Source: OCS116 sp051531935
GTDB taxonomy: Bacteria > Pseudomonadota > Alphaproteobacteria > Rhizobiales > OSC116
NCBI GenBank assembly: GCA_051531935.1
Contig: JAOPTR010000002.1
Span: forward strand, 372,001-436,000
Direction: 5' to 3'
DNA: 64,000 nucleotides
Within the stretch, counting starts at the first letter, position 1; every line of letters begins with the position of its first letter. Below are positions 46,201 through 54,368 of the stretch, one piece after another. The translations under genes were made by a program, and so were the position numbers. A model generated the notes under the pieces. That model saw nothing but the letters and a program-made list of their open reading frames with translations. It was not told the origin of the DNA and ran no database searches.

Positions 46201-47167
46201 GAATATTTAAAATGAATTCTTCGGGGTTTTGCAGGCTATTTGGCAAGGTGTTAATGCCACCGACAATGATAGGAACAAGCACAACACTAACTAATAGCAG
46301 ATAAATAGGCAAAATAAACCGCGCGTATTTAACATCATCCACATGGTTATTTTCTACAACAGCGACATGAAATTGCCGTGGCAAAAATATAATTGCCGAC
46401 ATGCTCAATACCAACATGGTGAAAAAACGAGTGTCAATTTGATCGCTCGAAAATAGACCTTTTTGTTGGTTTAAAATTTCTAATTGCTGGGAAAAATTAT
46501 CAAAACCAGTCATCACATAGAATATTATAAACATGCCAACTGCCAAGAAAGCCACAAGTTTAATAATTGATTCAAATGCAACAGCGTTGATTAAACCCCG
46601 ATGATGCTCGGTGGCGTCAATATGTCTGGTGCCAAACATAATGGCAAAAAACGCCAACATAAGCGCTATTATTAATTCATTTGCCCAACTAATGGATGGC
46701 GCCCCCACCAAGCTATTAATAGGTGTTGAAATGAGCTGAAATGAAGTTGAGATGGATTTTAACTGCAGTGCAATATACGGCAAGCTACCAATCACAGCCA
46801 AACATGCAATCATCATGGCCAGATTTTGGCTTTTGCCATATCTGGCGGCAATAAAATCGGCAATAGATGACGAATGTTGCTTATTCCCAATTGTCACCAA
46901 TCGTTGAATGAAACCACCAAACACCGTGAAGGTGATAATCGGGCCCAAATAAATTGAAAAATATTGCCACCCTGAGGAAGTTGCTGTGGCCGCAGCGCCA
47001 TAATATGTCCAAGAAGAACAATATACGGCTAATGATATGGAATAAGTGGATGCTCTTAAAAATGCGCCTTGCTGCTTATCTCGGTTTTCATCGCCCCACC
47101 AGGCCACCAAAAATAGTGCCCCAATATAAGCCAAGCTTATCGCAACAATTACCCAACCATCTAACAT
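43229..47167 (-). CDS. Hybrid sensor kinase with sodium/solute-symporter domain (CrbS/MxtR-like)
   Basis: The 1312-residue protein begins with an SSS/SLC5 (PutP-like) transporter domain of about 13 membrane helices (1-540), a linker with a STAC-like region (550-650), two PAS domains (about 660-930), HisKA with phosphoacceptor His955 in AASHDLLQPLNAARLF, a HATPase domain (NFLSNAIRYTP, DTGIGI, GLGLGLAITERI) and a C-terminal receiver (Asp1240 in VFADYQLEDD). The transporter may sense or import a carboxylate while signalling. It converges with the NarL-type regulator gene, its probable target. The CrbS/MxtR assignment is by architecture. Confidence 0.9.
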   Translation of the reverse strand: MLDGWVIVAISLAYIGALFLVAWWGDENRDKQQGAFLRASTYSISLAVYCSSWTYYGAAATATSSGWQYFSIYLGPIITFTVFGGFIQRLVTIGNKQHSSSIADFIAARYGKSQNLAMMIACLAVIGSLPYIALQLKSISTSFQLISTPINSLVGAPSISWANELIIALMLAFFAIMFGTRHIDATEHHRGLINAVAFESIIKLVAFLAVGMFIIFYVMTGFDNFSQQLEILNQQKGLFSSDQIDTRFFTMLVLSMSAIIFLPRQFHVAVVENNHVDDVKYARFILPIYLLLVSVVLVPIIVGGINTLPNSLQNPEEFILNIPIINDKNTLAVLVFLGGFSAATGMVIVASITLSTMVSNDIIMPLVVRFNIINMDDNDFSKWLINIRRGAIVVMMLMAYAYYRSSTSEMLANIGLISFAAAIQFAPAVIGAITWRRGHRNGVTIGLVLGFLTWFYTLLLPSLDLDFINNSIAQYGLFGFDWLKPQSLFGLDFGDSLTHGVVMSLFINIACYIYFSLKASPSMLDSMQAAAFVDNRPKPTLTSHIESQDMMMKVWDLKNLSTKILGYNQKQDFIIGLQKKYNRIIHLNDKIDLDSIQYTEELIARAIGASSAHKVMGSALKGTNLQIDDIIHLLGDTSKEIAFNREILRTTLEYIGHAVYVIDGAHNIIAWNKKYVDMAGYAEDYMYVGRPASDLIRFNAENGEYGDVDVEAVVTQRKESWRKNIARSVTRTRPDGAILQILSTPMPGGGTVVSFTDITKLVDFENELKRKDESIQFYTDNVPEIISFVDKNQKLVFANKAFHATWNFLNDDIIGKSIEQVFGVEDYNLRRPHIELALGGEKQTFDVEIFRPIIGTRHVQVSYVPQFEFAGVVGGFFAIYQDITDRRKVELELKDSHEHLERRVNTRTEELSHLNSDLLQEIGHRVEVEEQLREAKQLAETATKSKTRFLAAASHDLLQPLNAARLFTSVLEEDFADDSDGETKEIIKNISESLKSSERLLNALLDISKLDGGGVAADNTVFPINKLLTSLNVEFSVIAAQKGLSLRMVPNNVTIFSDIGLLYSILQNFLSNAIRYTPHGRILLGCRRHNDHILIEVWDTGIGIENDDISEVFQEFKRIDNVATRQEKGLGLGLAITERIAKIIKCEISVNSVIGKGSVFRVAVPISGKEYKPVTNQAPSIQDNVLDGLNVVCVDNEKTILDGMEKLLTRWNCEVSTAQGFNQAINIIDQLEKVDVVFADYQLEDDETGLELLQHLRDEYRLAFKGYIVTADKTSIVHDKIAAAGFQLIQKPIDPAILRSALLSAKQQKSTT

Positions 47168-47180
47168 CTACACCCCTCTT

Positions 47181-47201
47181 CAACTCCATTAAACAGAGTT
47201 G
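47181..47201 (-). repeat. Small hairpin just before the transporter-kinase ribosome site
   Basis: On the minus strand CAACTC / GAGTTG (6 bp, 9-base loop) ends one base before AAGAGGGG, the ribosome site of the hybrid kinase. No T-run follows. It may affect translation of the kinase or mark the mRNA 5' end. Confidence 0.3.
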
Positions 47202-47256
47202 ACAAGATAGAAGCAAGTTTATTTTAGCTGTTAGTATGATGTCGTTTGCAAATCAA

Positions 47257-48702
47257 TTAATCAAGTGTGTATGAAAGCCTAAATGCACCCCAATGTTTGC
47301 CATTTACATATATCGGTGCAGAAATATGTTTTAAAATCATGCTATTGCCGCCACCCATATCTCGATTGTAAGTTTGGAATAAAAACTCGTTGGTATCGCG
47401 CGCGCTAGATAAACCAACAGGATCATTAAATATCCGACGATTACGACAATTAACAGCATTCCAAACAGGATCGCTAGATATTGGTTTAGACACTTGTTTA
47501 TTATGAGTAGGAATATAACCATTAATGTCGGTAGATGCCGACAAAATATATTGTTTATGGCTATTCAGCACTTCTTCTTGCAAACCAACCAATACTTTAT
47601 CGGTGAATGATGTAAAGTTTGTCATATGCTGAACGGGGTCGGAATCTTTAATTTCATTATATTTAAAATCAAATAATTTTTGTATATTTATGTGATTTTG
47701 AGCCACTTCATTTTCAAAAATCACGCCTATGCGCTTTGCCGTTTCTACAGTTAGCTTTATGGAGCGAGAATCAAATGTATCCACTCCAGATGTCGCCACC
47801 TGCCCAACAAGGTTGTCAGAAATACTACTGGTTTTCTTCATATCTTCTGTTGCAGTTGAAAGCTGTTTAGAATTCACTTCAACATCAAGTTTCAATGCCG
47901 ATATAACAGATGAAAAACTCGCTAAATCGGTATTATTACTTTCAACATTTTCGGAGATGATTTTAAAAGTTTGGTCAATAGAATTGAACGCATCACCAAG
48001 CCCGCCAATTTCTTCTTGCAATTCGCCCGTGCTATTTTTTACATGGTCAATAAAATTAACGGCTTTATCGCCTAATTCTATCAATTTAATAGATTCTCTT
48101 GTCAAACCTTGAAGGGTGCTGTCAATTTGGGACGTTGCGTTACTTGTTTGGTCAGCTAAACTTTTAACTTCCGATGCCACAACAGCAAAACCTTTACCTG
48201 CTTCGCCTGCCCTTGCCGCCTCAATGGTGGCGTTTAAGGCCAATAAATTGGTTTGTTTGGCAATGGTTTGAATGGCTTCTGCAACACCTGAAACACTGTT
48301 TAAGGAGTTTTGCAAATCCTGTAATTGTTGGGTCATATCATTCACAACCGCCACCAATTCACTCACTTCATTGACCGAAGTTTCAAGTTTATGGCTGGAT
48401 TGCGATACCTTTTCGCCCAATATACTGGTTGTTTCTTCAGATACCCTAACAGCTTCCGTAATTTTTTCATTGGCCGCCAAAGTTAAGTTAACTGCAGTCG
48501 ATAGCTCATCAAACTGGCCTTCTAAGCTTTTTTGAGACTGGTTGGTTTTATCAATGACCGCTGATGCCTCGGCAATGTTAATCCCAACATGGTTTAACCC
48601 ATCAGAAATTGAAGCTAGCATTTCATCTTTGGCTCTTAACTCGGCGCGTAATTGGTCTTTTTCAAAGTCCTCAATTGGCGAATCAATAATAGCTTGTGAC
48701 AT
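47257..48702 (-). CDS. Cytoplasmic methyl-accepting chemotaxis-type protein with C-terminal sensor
   Basis: The 481-residue protein has no membrane segment. The start MSQAIIDSPIEDF at 48702 has a GAGGGAT ribosome site; a GTG at 48729 is possible. A long coiled coil (15-320) contains the receptor signalling hairpin, IAKQTNLLALNATIEAARAG and EAGKGFAVVASEVKSLADQT, which contacts CheA/CheW. The C-terminal part (330-481) has a PAS/Cache-like sensor with NRRIFNDPVG, FLFQTYNRDMGGG and HWGAFRLSYTLD. The sensor follows the signalling domain, the reverse of standard chemoreceptors. It may read an internal ligand. Confidence 0.88.
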   Translation of the reverse strand: MSQAIIDSPIEDFEKDQLRAELRAKDEMLASISDGLNHVGINIAEASAVIDKTNQSQKSLEGQFDELSTAVNLTLAANEKITEAVRVSEETTSILGEKVSQSSHKLETSVNEVSELVAVVNDMTQQLQDLQNSLNSVSGVAEAIQTIAKQTNLLALNATIEAARAGEAGKGFAVVASEVKSLADQTSNATSQIDSTLQGLTRESIKLIELGDKAVNFIDHVKNSTGELQEEIGGLGDAFNSIDQTFKIISENVESNNTDLASFSSVISALKLDVEVNSKQLSTATEDMKKTSSISDNLVGQVATSGVDTFDSRSIKLTVETAKRIGVIFENEVAQNHINIQKLFDFKYNEIKDSDPVQHMTNFTSFTDKVLVGLQEEVLNSHKQYILSASTDINGYIPTHNKQVSKPISSDPVWNAVNCRNRRIFNDPVGLSSARDTNEFLFQTYNRDMGGGNSMILKHISAPIYVNGKHWGAFRLSYTLD

Positions 48703-48789
48703 TGGAACATCCCTCATTGTTTCGAACACTAGACATAAGTATGGTTAATTTGAGGTTAATCAATTTAATAGATCTTAAAATACAAGCCC

Positions 48790-48820
48790 TTGACATTACA
48801 GTCACGGGAAGGTTTATGAT
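48790..48820 (+). promoter_or_regulatory. CueR-type copper-responsive promoter
   Basis: TTGACA and TATGAT are separated by 19 bases, the over-long spacer typical of MerR-family promoters. The spacer contains GGGAAGG, the right half of the CueR dyad; the left half is poorly kept. The copper ATPase ATG is 30 bases downstream. Confidence 0.75.
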
Positions 48821-48850
48821 GTTACTAACTAAAATAAAAAGTGTAAAAAA

Positions 48851-51202
48851 ATGACTAAATCTTGCTGTGCATCAACCAATTCGACCTCTGATGAATTCGC
48901 CATTGACCCTGTATGCGGGATGAAGGTTGATAAAGCCAACTTAGAAAAAAAGCGTCATCTATATAAAGACCAAACTTATCATTTCTGCAACCCGAAATGC
49001 CACGAAAAATTTGTAGCTAAACCAGAATATTATTTAACTGGCCAACATAAAGTAGATGCAGCAAAACATATTGAAAACGCACCTAAAGGCACGCGTTACA
49101 CATGTTCTTGTCATCCTGAAGTCATTGAATTCAAACCTGGCGTATGCCCTAAATGCGGTATGGCGCTCGAGGTAATGGACATGCCGACTAGTGAAACCAA
49201 TCCCGAATTGGTGGATTTTACAAAGCGGCTTTGGGTGGCTGCCCCCCTCGCTATTCTGCTACTTGTCATTGAAATGTCAGATCATCTATTAAACCTAAAC
49301 CTGTTGCCATTCTTAGCCAGTTTTCAACGCCAAATATTTGGGCTGATATTGGCAATTCCCGTTATGTGGGCTGGGTTGCCGTTTTTCGAACGGGCCATAA
49401 ATAGCTTCAAAACAAATAATTTAAATATGTTTACACTCATTGGAGTTGGTACTTTTGCAGCGTTTGCATATTCAGTATTCGCTACTTTTTTACCCAATTT
49501 TTTCCCTGCAACCATGCTAAATATGCACAATGTCATTCCTGTTTATTATGAAAGTGCTGCGGTTATTATCGCCTTGGTATTGCTAGGTCAAATTATGGAG
49601 ATCCGTGCAAAAGAAAAAACCGGAAACTCCATCAAACAATTGTTAGACTTGGCTCCAGAAATAGCCCATGTGCTTGATGAAAACCAAAATGAGACTGATT
49701 TGCCAACAGGCCAAGTGCTAAAAGGCGCAACCCTAAGGGTGCGTGCAGGAGAGAAAATCCCACTCGATGGTATTATTATCAGTGGTAAAAGCACGGTTGA
49801 TGAATCCATGCTCACAGGCGAACCTATTCCCGTTTTAAAGAATATTGGCGACCATGTAATTGGCGGCACAATTAACGGGTCTGGCGGGTTTGATTTCAAA
49901 GCACAAAAAGTAGGGCAAGATACAATTTTGGCACGAATCATCAAAATGGTTGCAGATGCTCAACGCACCCGCGCGCCCATACAATCGCTAGCCGATAAAG
50001 TGGCAAACTATTTTGTACCTATGGTTTTTGCCGCCGCCATTATTGCATTTACCGCATGGATGTATTTTGGCCCCGAACCTAAATTAAGCTACAGCATTGT
50101 GGCCGCTGTCAGCGTTCTTATCATCGCCTGCCCGTGTGCGCTGGGCTTGGCAACCCCTATGTCGATAATGGTCGCAATGGGTAAAGGTGCCAACAACGGA
50201 GTCTTAATTAAAAGCGCCGAGCAACTAGAAAAAATGTCGCAAATTGATACGCTGATTGTCGATAAAACAGGCACCATCACCTTGGGAAAACCAGAAGTGA
50301 CTCAGGTTTTTAGCCTGCATGACAACTATTCTGCCCATGACATCATCAAGCAGATCGCCTCGGCTGAGCAATATAGCCAACACCCGCTCGCCAATACTAT
50401 AATTAATTATGCCAAAACATATAACATCACTTTGTCTAAGGTAGATGATTTTAAGGACATGAGCGGCCTCGGCATAGACGCAACGATAAATGGTAAAAAA
50501 ATCTTAGTCGGCAACTTAGCCCTCATGTCGCAACAAAAAATAGATTTTGCAACATTCCCAACCAGTGCCAAAGATTGTTTAAGCCAAGGCCAGACACCTA
50601 TATATATAGGTATTGATGGCAACGCTATCGGTGTGGTGTTTGTCGCAGACACCATTAAACCAGATAGCCAAGCTGCTATCACACAATTGCAACAACTTGG
50701 CATTCAAATTATCATGGCAACTGGGGATATTGAAGCAAGCGCACAAGCCGTTGCTCAACAGCTCGGAATTAAAAAAGTGCACGCAGGCTTATTGCCGCAA
50801 GATAAAATAGCTCTGGTAAAGCAATTGCAATCTGCTGGCCATATTGTCGCCATGGCGGGGGATGGCGTGAACGACGCACCTGCATTAGCACAAGCAGATG
50901 TCGGCATCGCTATGGGCACTGGAGCAGGTGTGGCTATTGAAAGCGCGGGCATTACATTGGTTGGGGGTAATTTAACAGGTGTGGTTAAGGCTAAAAAACT
51001 ATCTAACGCCACATTGCGCAATATTAAGCAGAATTTATTTTTCGCCTTTATATATAATGTAGTTGGCGTTCCTATTGCAGCGGGTATTCTATTCCCTATT
51101 GTGGGCGTGTTGTTATCACCGATATTTGCTGCAGCCGCTATGAGCTTATCTTCTGTATCCGTCATACTGAACGCGCTTAGATTGAGAAAGGCCAAATTAT
51201 GA
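48851..51202 (+). CDS. copA: Copper-exporting P1B-type ATPase (CopA-like) with YHS and heavy-metal-binding domains
   Basis: The 783-residue ATPase has a Cys-rich start (KSCCASTNS), a YHS/TRASH domain (DPVCGMKVD, then YHFCNPKCHEKF, about 18-60), a heavy-metal-binding motif YTCSCHPEVIEFKPG followed by CPKCGMALE (80-110), eight membrane helices, the CPC metal site (Cys427-Pro-Cys429), phosphorylated Asp471 in DKTGTIT, the HPLA motif (QHPLANTI) and GDGVNDAPAL. CPC and HP motifs fit Cu(I) export. The ATPase overlaps the CueR-type gene by 4 bases. There is no CXXC HMA domain; YHS and HMBD replace it. Confidence 0.93.
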   Translation: MTKSCCASTNSTSDEFAIDPVCGMKVDKANLEKKRHLYKDQTYHFCNPKCHEKFVAKPEYYLTGQHKVDAAKHIENAPKGTRYTCSCHPEVIEFKPGVCPKCGMALEVMDMPTSETNPELVDFTKRLWVAAPLAILLLVIEMSDHLLNLNLLPFLASFQRQIFGLILAIPVMWAGLPFFERAINSFKTNNLNMFTLIGVGTFAAFAYSVFATFLPNFFPATMLNMHNVIPVYYESAAVIIALVLLGQIMEIRAKEKTGNSIKQLLDLAPEIAHVLDENQNETDLPTGQVLKGATLRVRAGEKIPLDGIIISGKSTVDESMLTGEPIPVLKNIGDHVIGGTINGSGGFDFKAQKVGQDTILARIIKMVADAQRTRAPIQSLADKVANYFVPMVFAAAIIAFTAWMYFGPEPKLSYSIVAAVSVLIIACPCALGLATPMSIMVAMGKGANNGVLIKSAEQLEKMSQIDTLIVDKTGTITLGKPEVTQVFSLHDNYSAHDIIKQIASAEQYSQHPLANTIINYAKTYNITLSKVDDFKDMSGLGIDATINGKKILVGNLALMSQQKIDFATFPTSAKDCLSQGQTPIYIGIDGNAIGVVFVADTIKPDSQAAITQLQQLGIQIIMATGDIEASAQAVAQQLGIKKVHAGLLPQDKIALVKQLQSAGHIVAMAGDGVNDAPALAQADVGIAMGTGAGVAIESAGITLVGGNLTGVVKAKKLSNATLRNIKQNLFFAFIYNVVGVPIAAGILFPIVGVLLSPIFAAAAMSLSSVSVILNALRLRKAKL

Positions 51203-51600
51203 ATATAGGCAAAGTTTCCCAGTTAACAGGCCTTAACAGCAAAACGATTCGTTATTACGAGGAAATTAAACTCGTAACACCATATCGCAAAGACAATGGC
51301 TATCGAGACTATGACGAAAGTCATTTAGACATACTCAACTTCCTTAAAGTCGCACGTTCCTTGAGTTTTTCCATCGAAAACTGCCGTGCTTTATTGGCAT
51401 TATACCAAGATAAGAACCGCGCGAGCCAGAATGTAAAACAATTAGTCGCCAAACAAATCACCGAATTGGATGAAATCATCACCAATAGCCAAAAAATGAA
51501 GGCGACATTACAACATTTATCCAATAATTGTCATGGTGATAACCGACCTGATTGTGCAATACTTGATGGATTCATGGGTAAAATCAACACAAAAAGCTAA
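51199..51600 (+). CDS. cueR: MerR-family copper regulator (CueR/HmrR-like)
   Basis: The 133-residue regulator has an N-terminal winged helix-turn-helix (MNIGKVSQLTGLNSKTIRYY), a dimer coiled coil (about 80-108) and the metal loop Cys111 to Cys119 (NCHGDNRPDCAI), with the same eight-residue spacing as the Cu(I)-binding cysteines of CueR. It overlaps the ATPase gene (ATGA) and so is cotranscribed and probably autoregulated through the promoter at 48790-48820. Confidence 0.92.
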   Translation: MNIGKVSQLTGLNSKTIRYYEEIKLVTPYRKDNGYRDYDESHLDILNFLKVARSLSFSIENCRALLALYQDKNRASQNVKQLVAKQITELDEIITNSQKMKATLQHLSNNCHGDNRPDCAILDGFMGKINTKS

Positions 51601-51741
51601 TTTATCATTTAATTAGTTGACACATACGTAAAGCTAGCTTATTGAGCGGCCTATCACTTCAGTCTGCTTACTATTATCTTGTGTAATGTAGATTGCCGGA
51701 TGTAACGAAAATTCTACTCGATCAATAACTCTTAACGTTGA

Positions 51742-51772
51742 TTAATAGAGATGAATTTTTTTGCTCTATTAA
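51742..51772 (+). promoter_or_regulatory. Inverted repeat in the helicase 5' region
   Basis: TTAATAGAG / CTCTATTAA, a perfect 9-bp dyad around a 13-base T-rich loop, ends 26 bases before the helicase start. The next bases CTCTATAAGAGAG can form a competing small hairpin that includes the purine-rich ribosome site. It could be an operator or a temperature-responsive leader. Nothing else was recognised in the 51601-51798 gap. Confidence 0.4.
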
Positions 51773-51798
51773 CCTCTATAAGAGAGAGAAAATTGACG

Positions 51799-53805
51799 AT
51801 GAATTATAGCGATCTGGATATTCCAGAAGCGTTGCAGCACACGCTTGCAGCCATGGAATTTACAAAAATGACACCCATCCAAGAACAAGCCATTCCTGTG
51901 GCCCTTGAGGGACACGATATTTTGGGCAGCGCCCAAACAGGTACAGGCAAAACTGCCGCATTTTTGGTACCACTAGTTAACCACATTTTGCACAACCCAA
52001 ATTCAACCGCTATGGTTGTTCTGCCAACACGTGAGCTTGCTAAGCAAGTGCATGAAGTTGCCAATAAATTATTGGGCCGCAAAACCAAAAACCGTAGCGT
52101 TTGCCTTATTGGTGGCGAAAGCATGGACAAGCAATTAAAAACGTTGCGCCAAAACCCACGTATCATTGTTGGTACACCTGGTCGTATGAATGACCATCTT
52201 GGCCGTCGTTCTTTGAGCCTACATCATTGCGATTTTGTAGTGTTGGACGAAACTGACCGTATGCTCGACATGGGCTTTGGTATCCAAATTGACGAAATTT
52301 TTGATCATATGAGTGGCGAACGCCAAGTGCTTATGTTCAGTGCAACAATACCTAAAAACATTGCCAAACTAGCCAATAAATACCTTACACAACCAAAACG
52401 TATCGAAATTGAAGCCACTCCAGAGCAAGCTCTGAAAATTGAGCACACTGCGCTACGTCTTACAGAAAAAGGCAAATTTGATGCCTTGGTTGAAGAAATT
52501 AAAAACCGCGAAGGTTCTATCATCGTATTCGGTAAAACCCGTATGATGACTCAAAAAGCTGCTGACCGTTTACGTAAAATGGGCATCGACGCTGAAGCCA
52601 TTCATGGTGATTTGCGCCAACATAAACGCGAACGTATTATTCGTAACTTCCATGCTCAAAAATTCCGTATTTTGGTGGCAACAGATGTGGCTGCACGTGG
52701 CCTAGATATTCCGCATATCGCCCATGTAATCATTAACGATCTACCTCAAGTACCAGAAGATTATATACATCGTATTGGTCGTACAGGCCGTAATGGTAAA
52801 GAAGGTAAAGCGATTGTTTTCCTAACACCACGCGATAATAAACAATGGCGTTTGATTCAACGTATCTTGCCAGAAGGTCTTTCTGCAAACGAAACTTATG
52901 GTAGTTACGAAGCTGAAATGGCTGCTGAATATGACAGCAAGAACGGTTTCAGACAAGATAATGATCGTTCACGCGGTAAAAGAACCGGCGGCAAAAAAGA
53001 CAGCTTCCGCCCAAATAAAAAACGTAAAGACGATAAGCGTAAAAAAATGTACGGCGAAGGCGGCGAAGGTTTTGATCCGCTAAAAGCTGATGGCGCTGCA
53101 CGTCGTATTTCAGAACGTCATACACGTCGTTCAGATGAACGTTTCGAAAAAGCAGATACTAGCCGTCGTCGTGATCGTGATGATGATCGTAAACGTAGCC
53201 GCAATCAAGACGATAGAAATTCTCACAGCCGTGACGAACGCCCTGCAAGACGCGATGAGCGCCCTGTTAGACGTGACCGTGACGAAAGAAAATCTTACAG
53301 CCGTGATGAGCGCCCTGCAAGACGTGATGATCGTCCAGTTAGACGCGATCGTGACGAAAGAAACTCATACAGCCGCGATGAACACCCTGCAAGACGCGAC
53401 GAGCGCCCTGCTAGACGTGATCGTGACGATAGAAACACATATAGCCGTGATGAGCGCCCTGCAAGACGCGATCGTGAAGACAATCGCAACTTTGGTGACG
53501 ATCGTTCAAGCAAACGCCCTGACAGTGCCAAAACTGGTAACCCGCGTAAAAAACGCGGCGATACTTGGGGCGATAACGAATCTAACAACGCAACGACAAG
53601 CCGTCGTGACACTAAAAAATTCGAAGGTAAAAAACCAGAAGGCAAACGCGCTGAAGGTTGGGCAAAACCTAAGAAAAAGAAAACTAAAAACCGCACTGGT
53701 GGCACTAACGATGGCGCCACTCGCACTGGCGAAGGTCATGCTTATAAGCCTAAGGCTAAAAAGGGACCAAACAAACGCGCTATGAAACGCCAAATGGCAA
53801 GCTAA
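51799..53805 (+). CDS. DEAD-box RNA helicase (RhlE/CsdA-like) with Arg/Asp-rich repeat tail
   Basis: The start MNYSDLDIPEALQ at 51799 is chosen over a frame beginning at 51751, because the family starts with the Q motif (EFTKMTPIQEQAIPVAL). The 668-residue protein has motif I AQTGTGKTAA, motif Ib TPGRM, a DETD box in place of DEAD, SAT (MFSATIP), ARGLDIPHI and HRIGRTGR. After about 375 residues comes a long charged tail including three copies of a 24-residue RDERPARRD unit and a basic end. It unwinds RNA in ribosome assembly or decay, possibly in the cold. Confidence 0.92.
   Translation: MNYSDLDIPEALQHTLAAMEFTKMTPIQEQAIPVALEGHDILGSAQTGTGKTAAFLVPLVNHILHNPNSTAMVVLPTRELAKQVHEVANKLLGRKTKNRSVCLIGGESMDKQLKTLRQNPRIIVGTPGRMNDHLGRRSLSLHHCDFVVLDETDRMLDMGFGIQIDEIFDHMSGERQVLMFSATIPKNIAKLANKYLTQPKRIEIEATPEQALKIEHTALRLTEKGKFDALVEEIKNREGSIIVFGKTRMMTQKAADRLRKMGIDAEAIHGDLRQHKRERIIRNFHAQKFRILVATDVAARGLDIPHIAHVIINDLPQVPEDYIHRIGRTGRNGKEGKAIVFLTPRDNKQWRLIQRILPEGLSANETYGSYEAEMAAEYDSKNGFRQDNDRSRGKRTGGKKDSFRPNKKRKDDKRKKMYGEGGEGFDPLKADGAARRISERHTRRSDERFEKADTSRRRDRDDDRKRSRNQDDRNSHSRDERPARRDERPVRRDRDERKSYSRDERPARRDDRPVRRDRDERNSYSRDEHPARRDERPARRDRDDRNTYSRDERPARRDREDNRNFGDDRSSKRPDSAKTGNPRKKRGDTWGDNESNNATTSRRDTKKFEGKKPEGKRAEGWAKPKKKKTKNRTGGTNDGATRTGEGHAYKPKAKKGPNKRAMKRQMAS
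53227..53475 (+). repeat. 72-bp tandem repeat within the helicase gene
   Basis: Three complete 72-bp units begin at 53227, 53299 and 53371, with a partial fourth from 53443. Each encodes SRDERPARRD and an Asp/Arg continuation. Copies differ mainly at third positions, so the array is old enough to have drifted but keeps its protein sequence. Confidence 0.9.
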
Positions 53806-53857
53806 TATAGCCGCACAGAACACCTCGATATGATTCATCATATTAAGAGGAGGCCAG

Positions 53858-53889
53858 CCCACCAAATTCATTTTTGGTGGGTTTTTTTT
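53858..53889 (+). terminator. Intrinsic terminator after the helicase
   Basis: CCCACCAAA / TTTGGTGGG stem with a 6-base loop followed by eight T residues, 53 bases after the stop. Confidence 0.93.
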
Positions 53890-53924
53890 ATTTAGAATTG
53901 GTTTTTATTTATTATTTAGAAAAA

Positions 53925-53950
53925 TGTCGAAAATTAAATTACCATTCGTC
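53925..53950 (+). promoter_or_regulatory. Candidate ECF42-type promoter
   Basis: TGTCGA and CGTC are separated by 16 bases, 48 bases before the DGPF gene. As I recall, ECF42 sigma factors recognise a TGTCGA -35 and a CGTC-like -10; the adjacent genes belong to that class. It would make the module self-regulating. Confidence 0.6.
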
Positions 53951-53997
53951 TGTTATATGAGCCACAATAAAGTGGACATTCTATAACGGAGACTCAA

Positions 53998-54354
53998 ATG
54001 CAATATATGCTTTTAATTTATAGCGATCAAAACAAAGCCCCCACACCAGGCAGTGAAGACTTTAATCAATATATGGCCGACTATTCGGCTTTCACAAAAG
54101 GTGTTACAGAATCTGGCCATATGGTAGCTGCCGATGCGCTACAGCCTGTAGAAACAGCCACGACTGTAAGTGTTAGAAATGGCACGACAAATATTGTCGA
54201 TGGCCCATTTGCCGAAACCAAAGAACAATTTGGTGGTTTTTACCTTATCGAAGCCACAGACTTAGATGTGGCTACAGAGATTGCAGCAAAAATTCCAACA
54301 GCTAAATTTGGCCGAATAGAAGTTCGCCCTGTTTGGGATTTCAGCGAATCATAA
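53998..54354 (+). CDS. YCII-related (DGPF domain) protein
   Basis: The 118-residue ferredoxin-like fold protein starts MQYMLLIYSDQNKAP and has the hallmark DGPFAETKEQFGGFYLIE (from Asp68). DGPF proteins are the usual neighbours and regulon members of ECF42 sigma factors; their chemistry is not established. It is the first gene of the operon with the sigma factor and a PfpI protein. Confidence 0.9.
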   Translation: MQYMLLIYSDQNKAPTPGSEDFNQYMADYSAFTKGVTESGHMVAADALQPVETATTVSVRNGTTNIVDGPFAETKEQFGGFYLIEATDLDVATEIAAKIPTAKFGRIEVRPVWDFSES

Positions 54355-54368
54355 ACATATAACTAAGC

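Noticed and set aside
53227..53475. CRISPR-like array
   Set aside because: The repeats are directly tandem with no spacers, are multiples of three and lie inside the helicase gene.
53090..53785. Long overlapping open frames across the helicase tail on both strands (for example 53090-53785 plus and 53295-53726 minus)
   Set aside because: They arise from the 72-bp coding repeat and biased Arg/Asp codons; their translations are low-complexity and match no family, whereas the helicase frame is continuous.
51751..53805. Longer helicase form from 51751
   Set aside because: The extra residues fall in the inverted repeat and are not part of the family.
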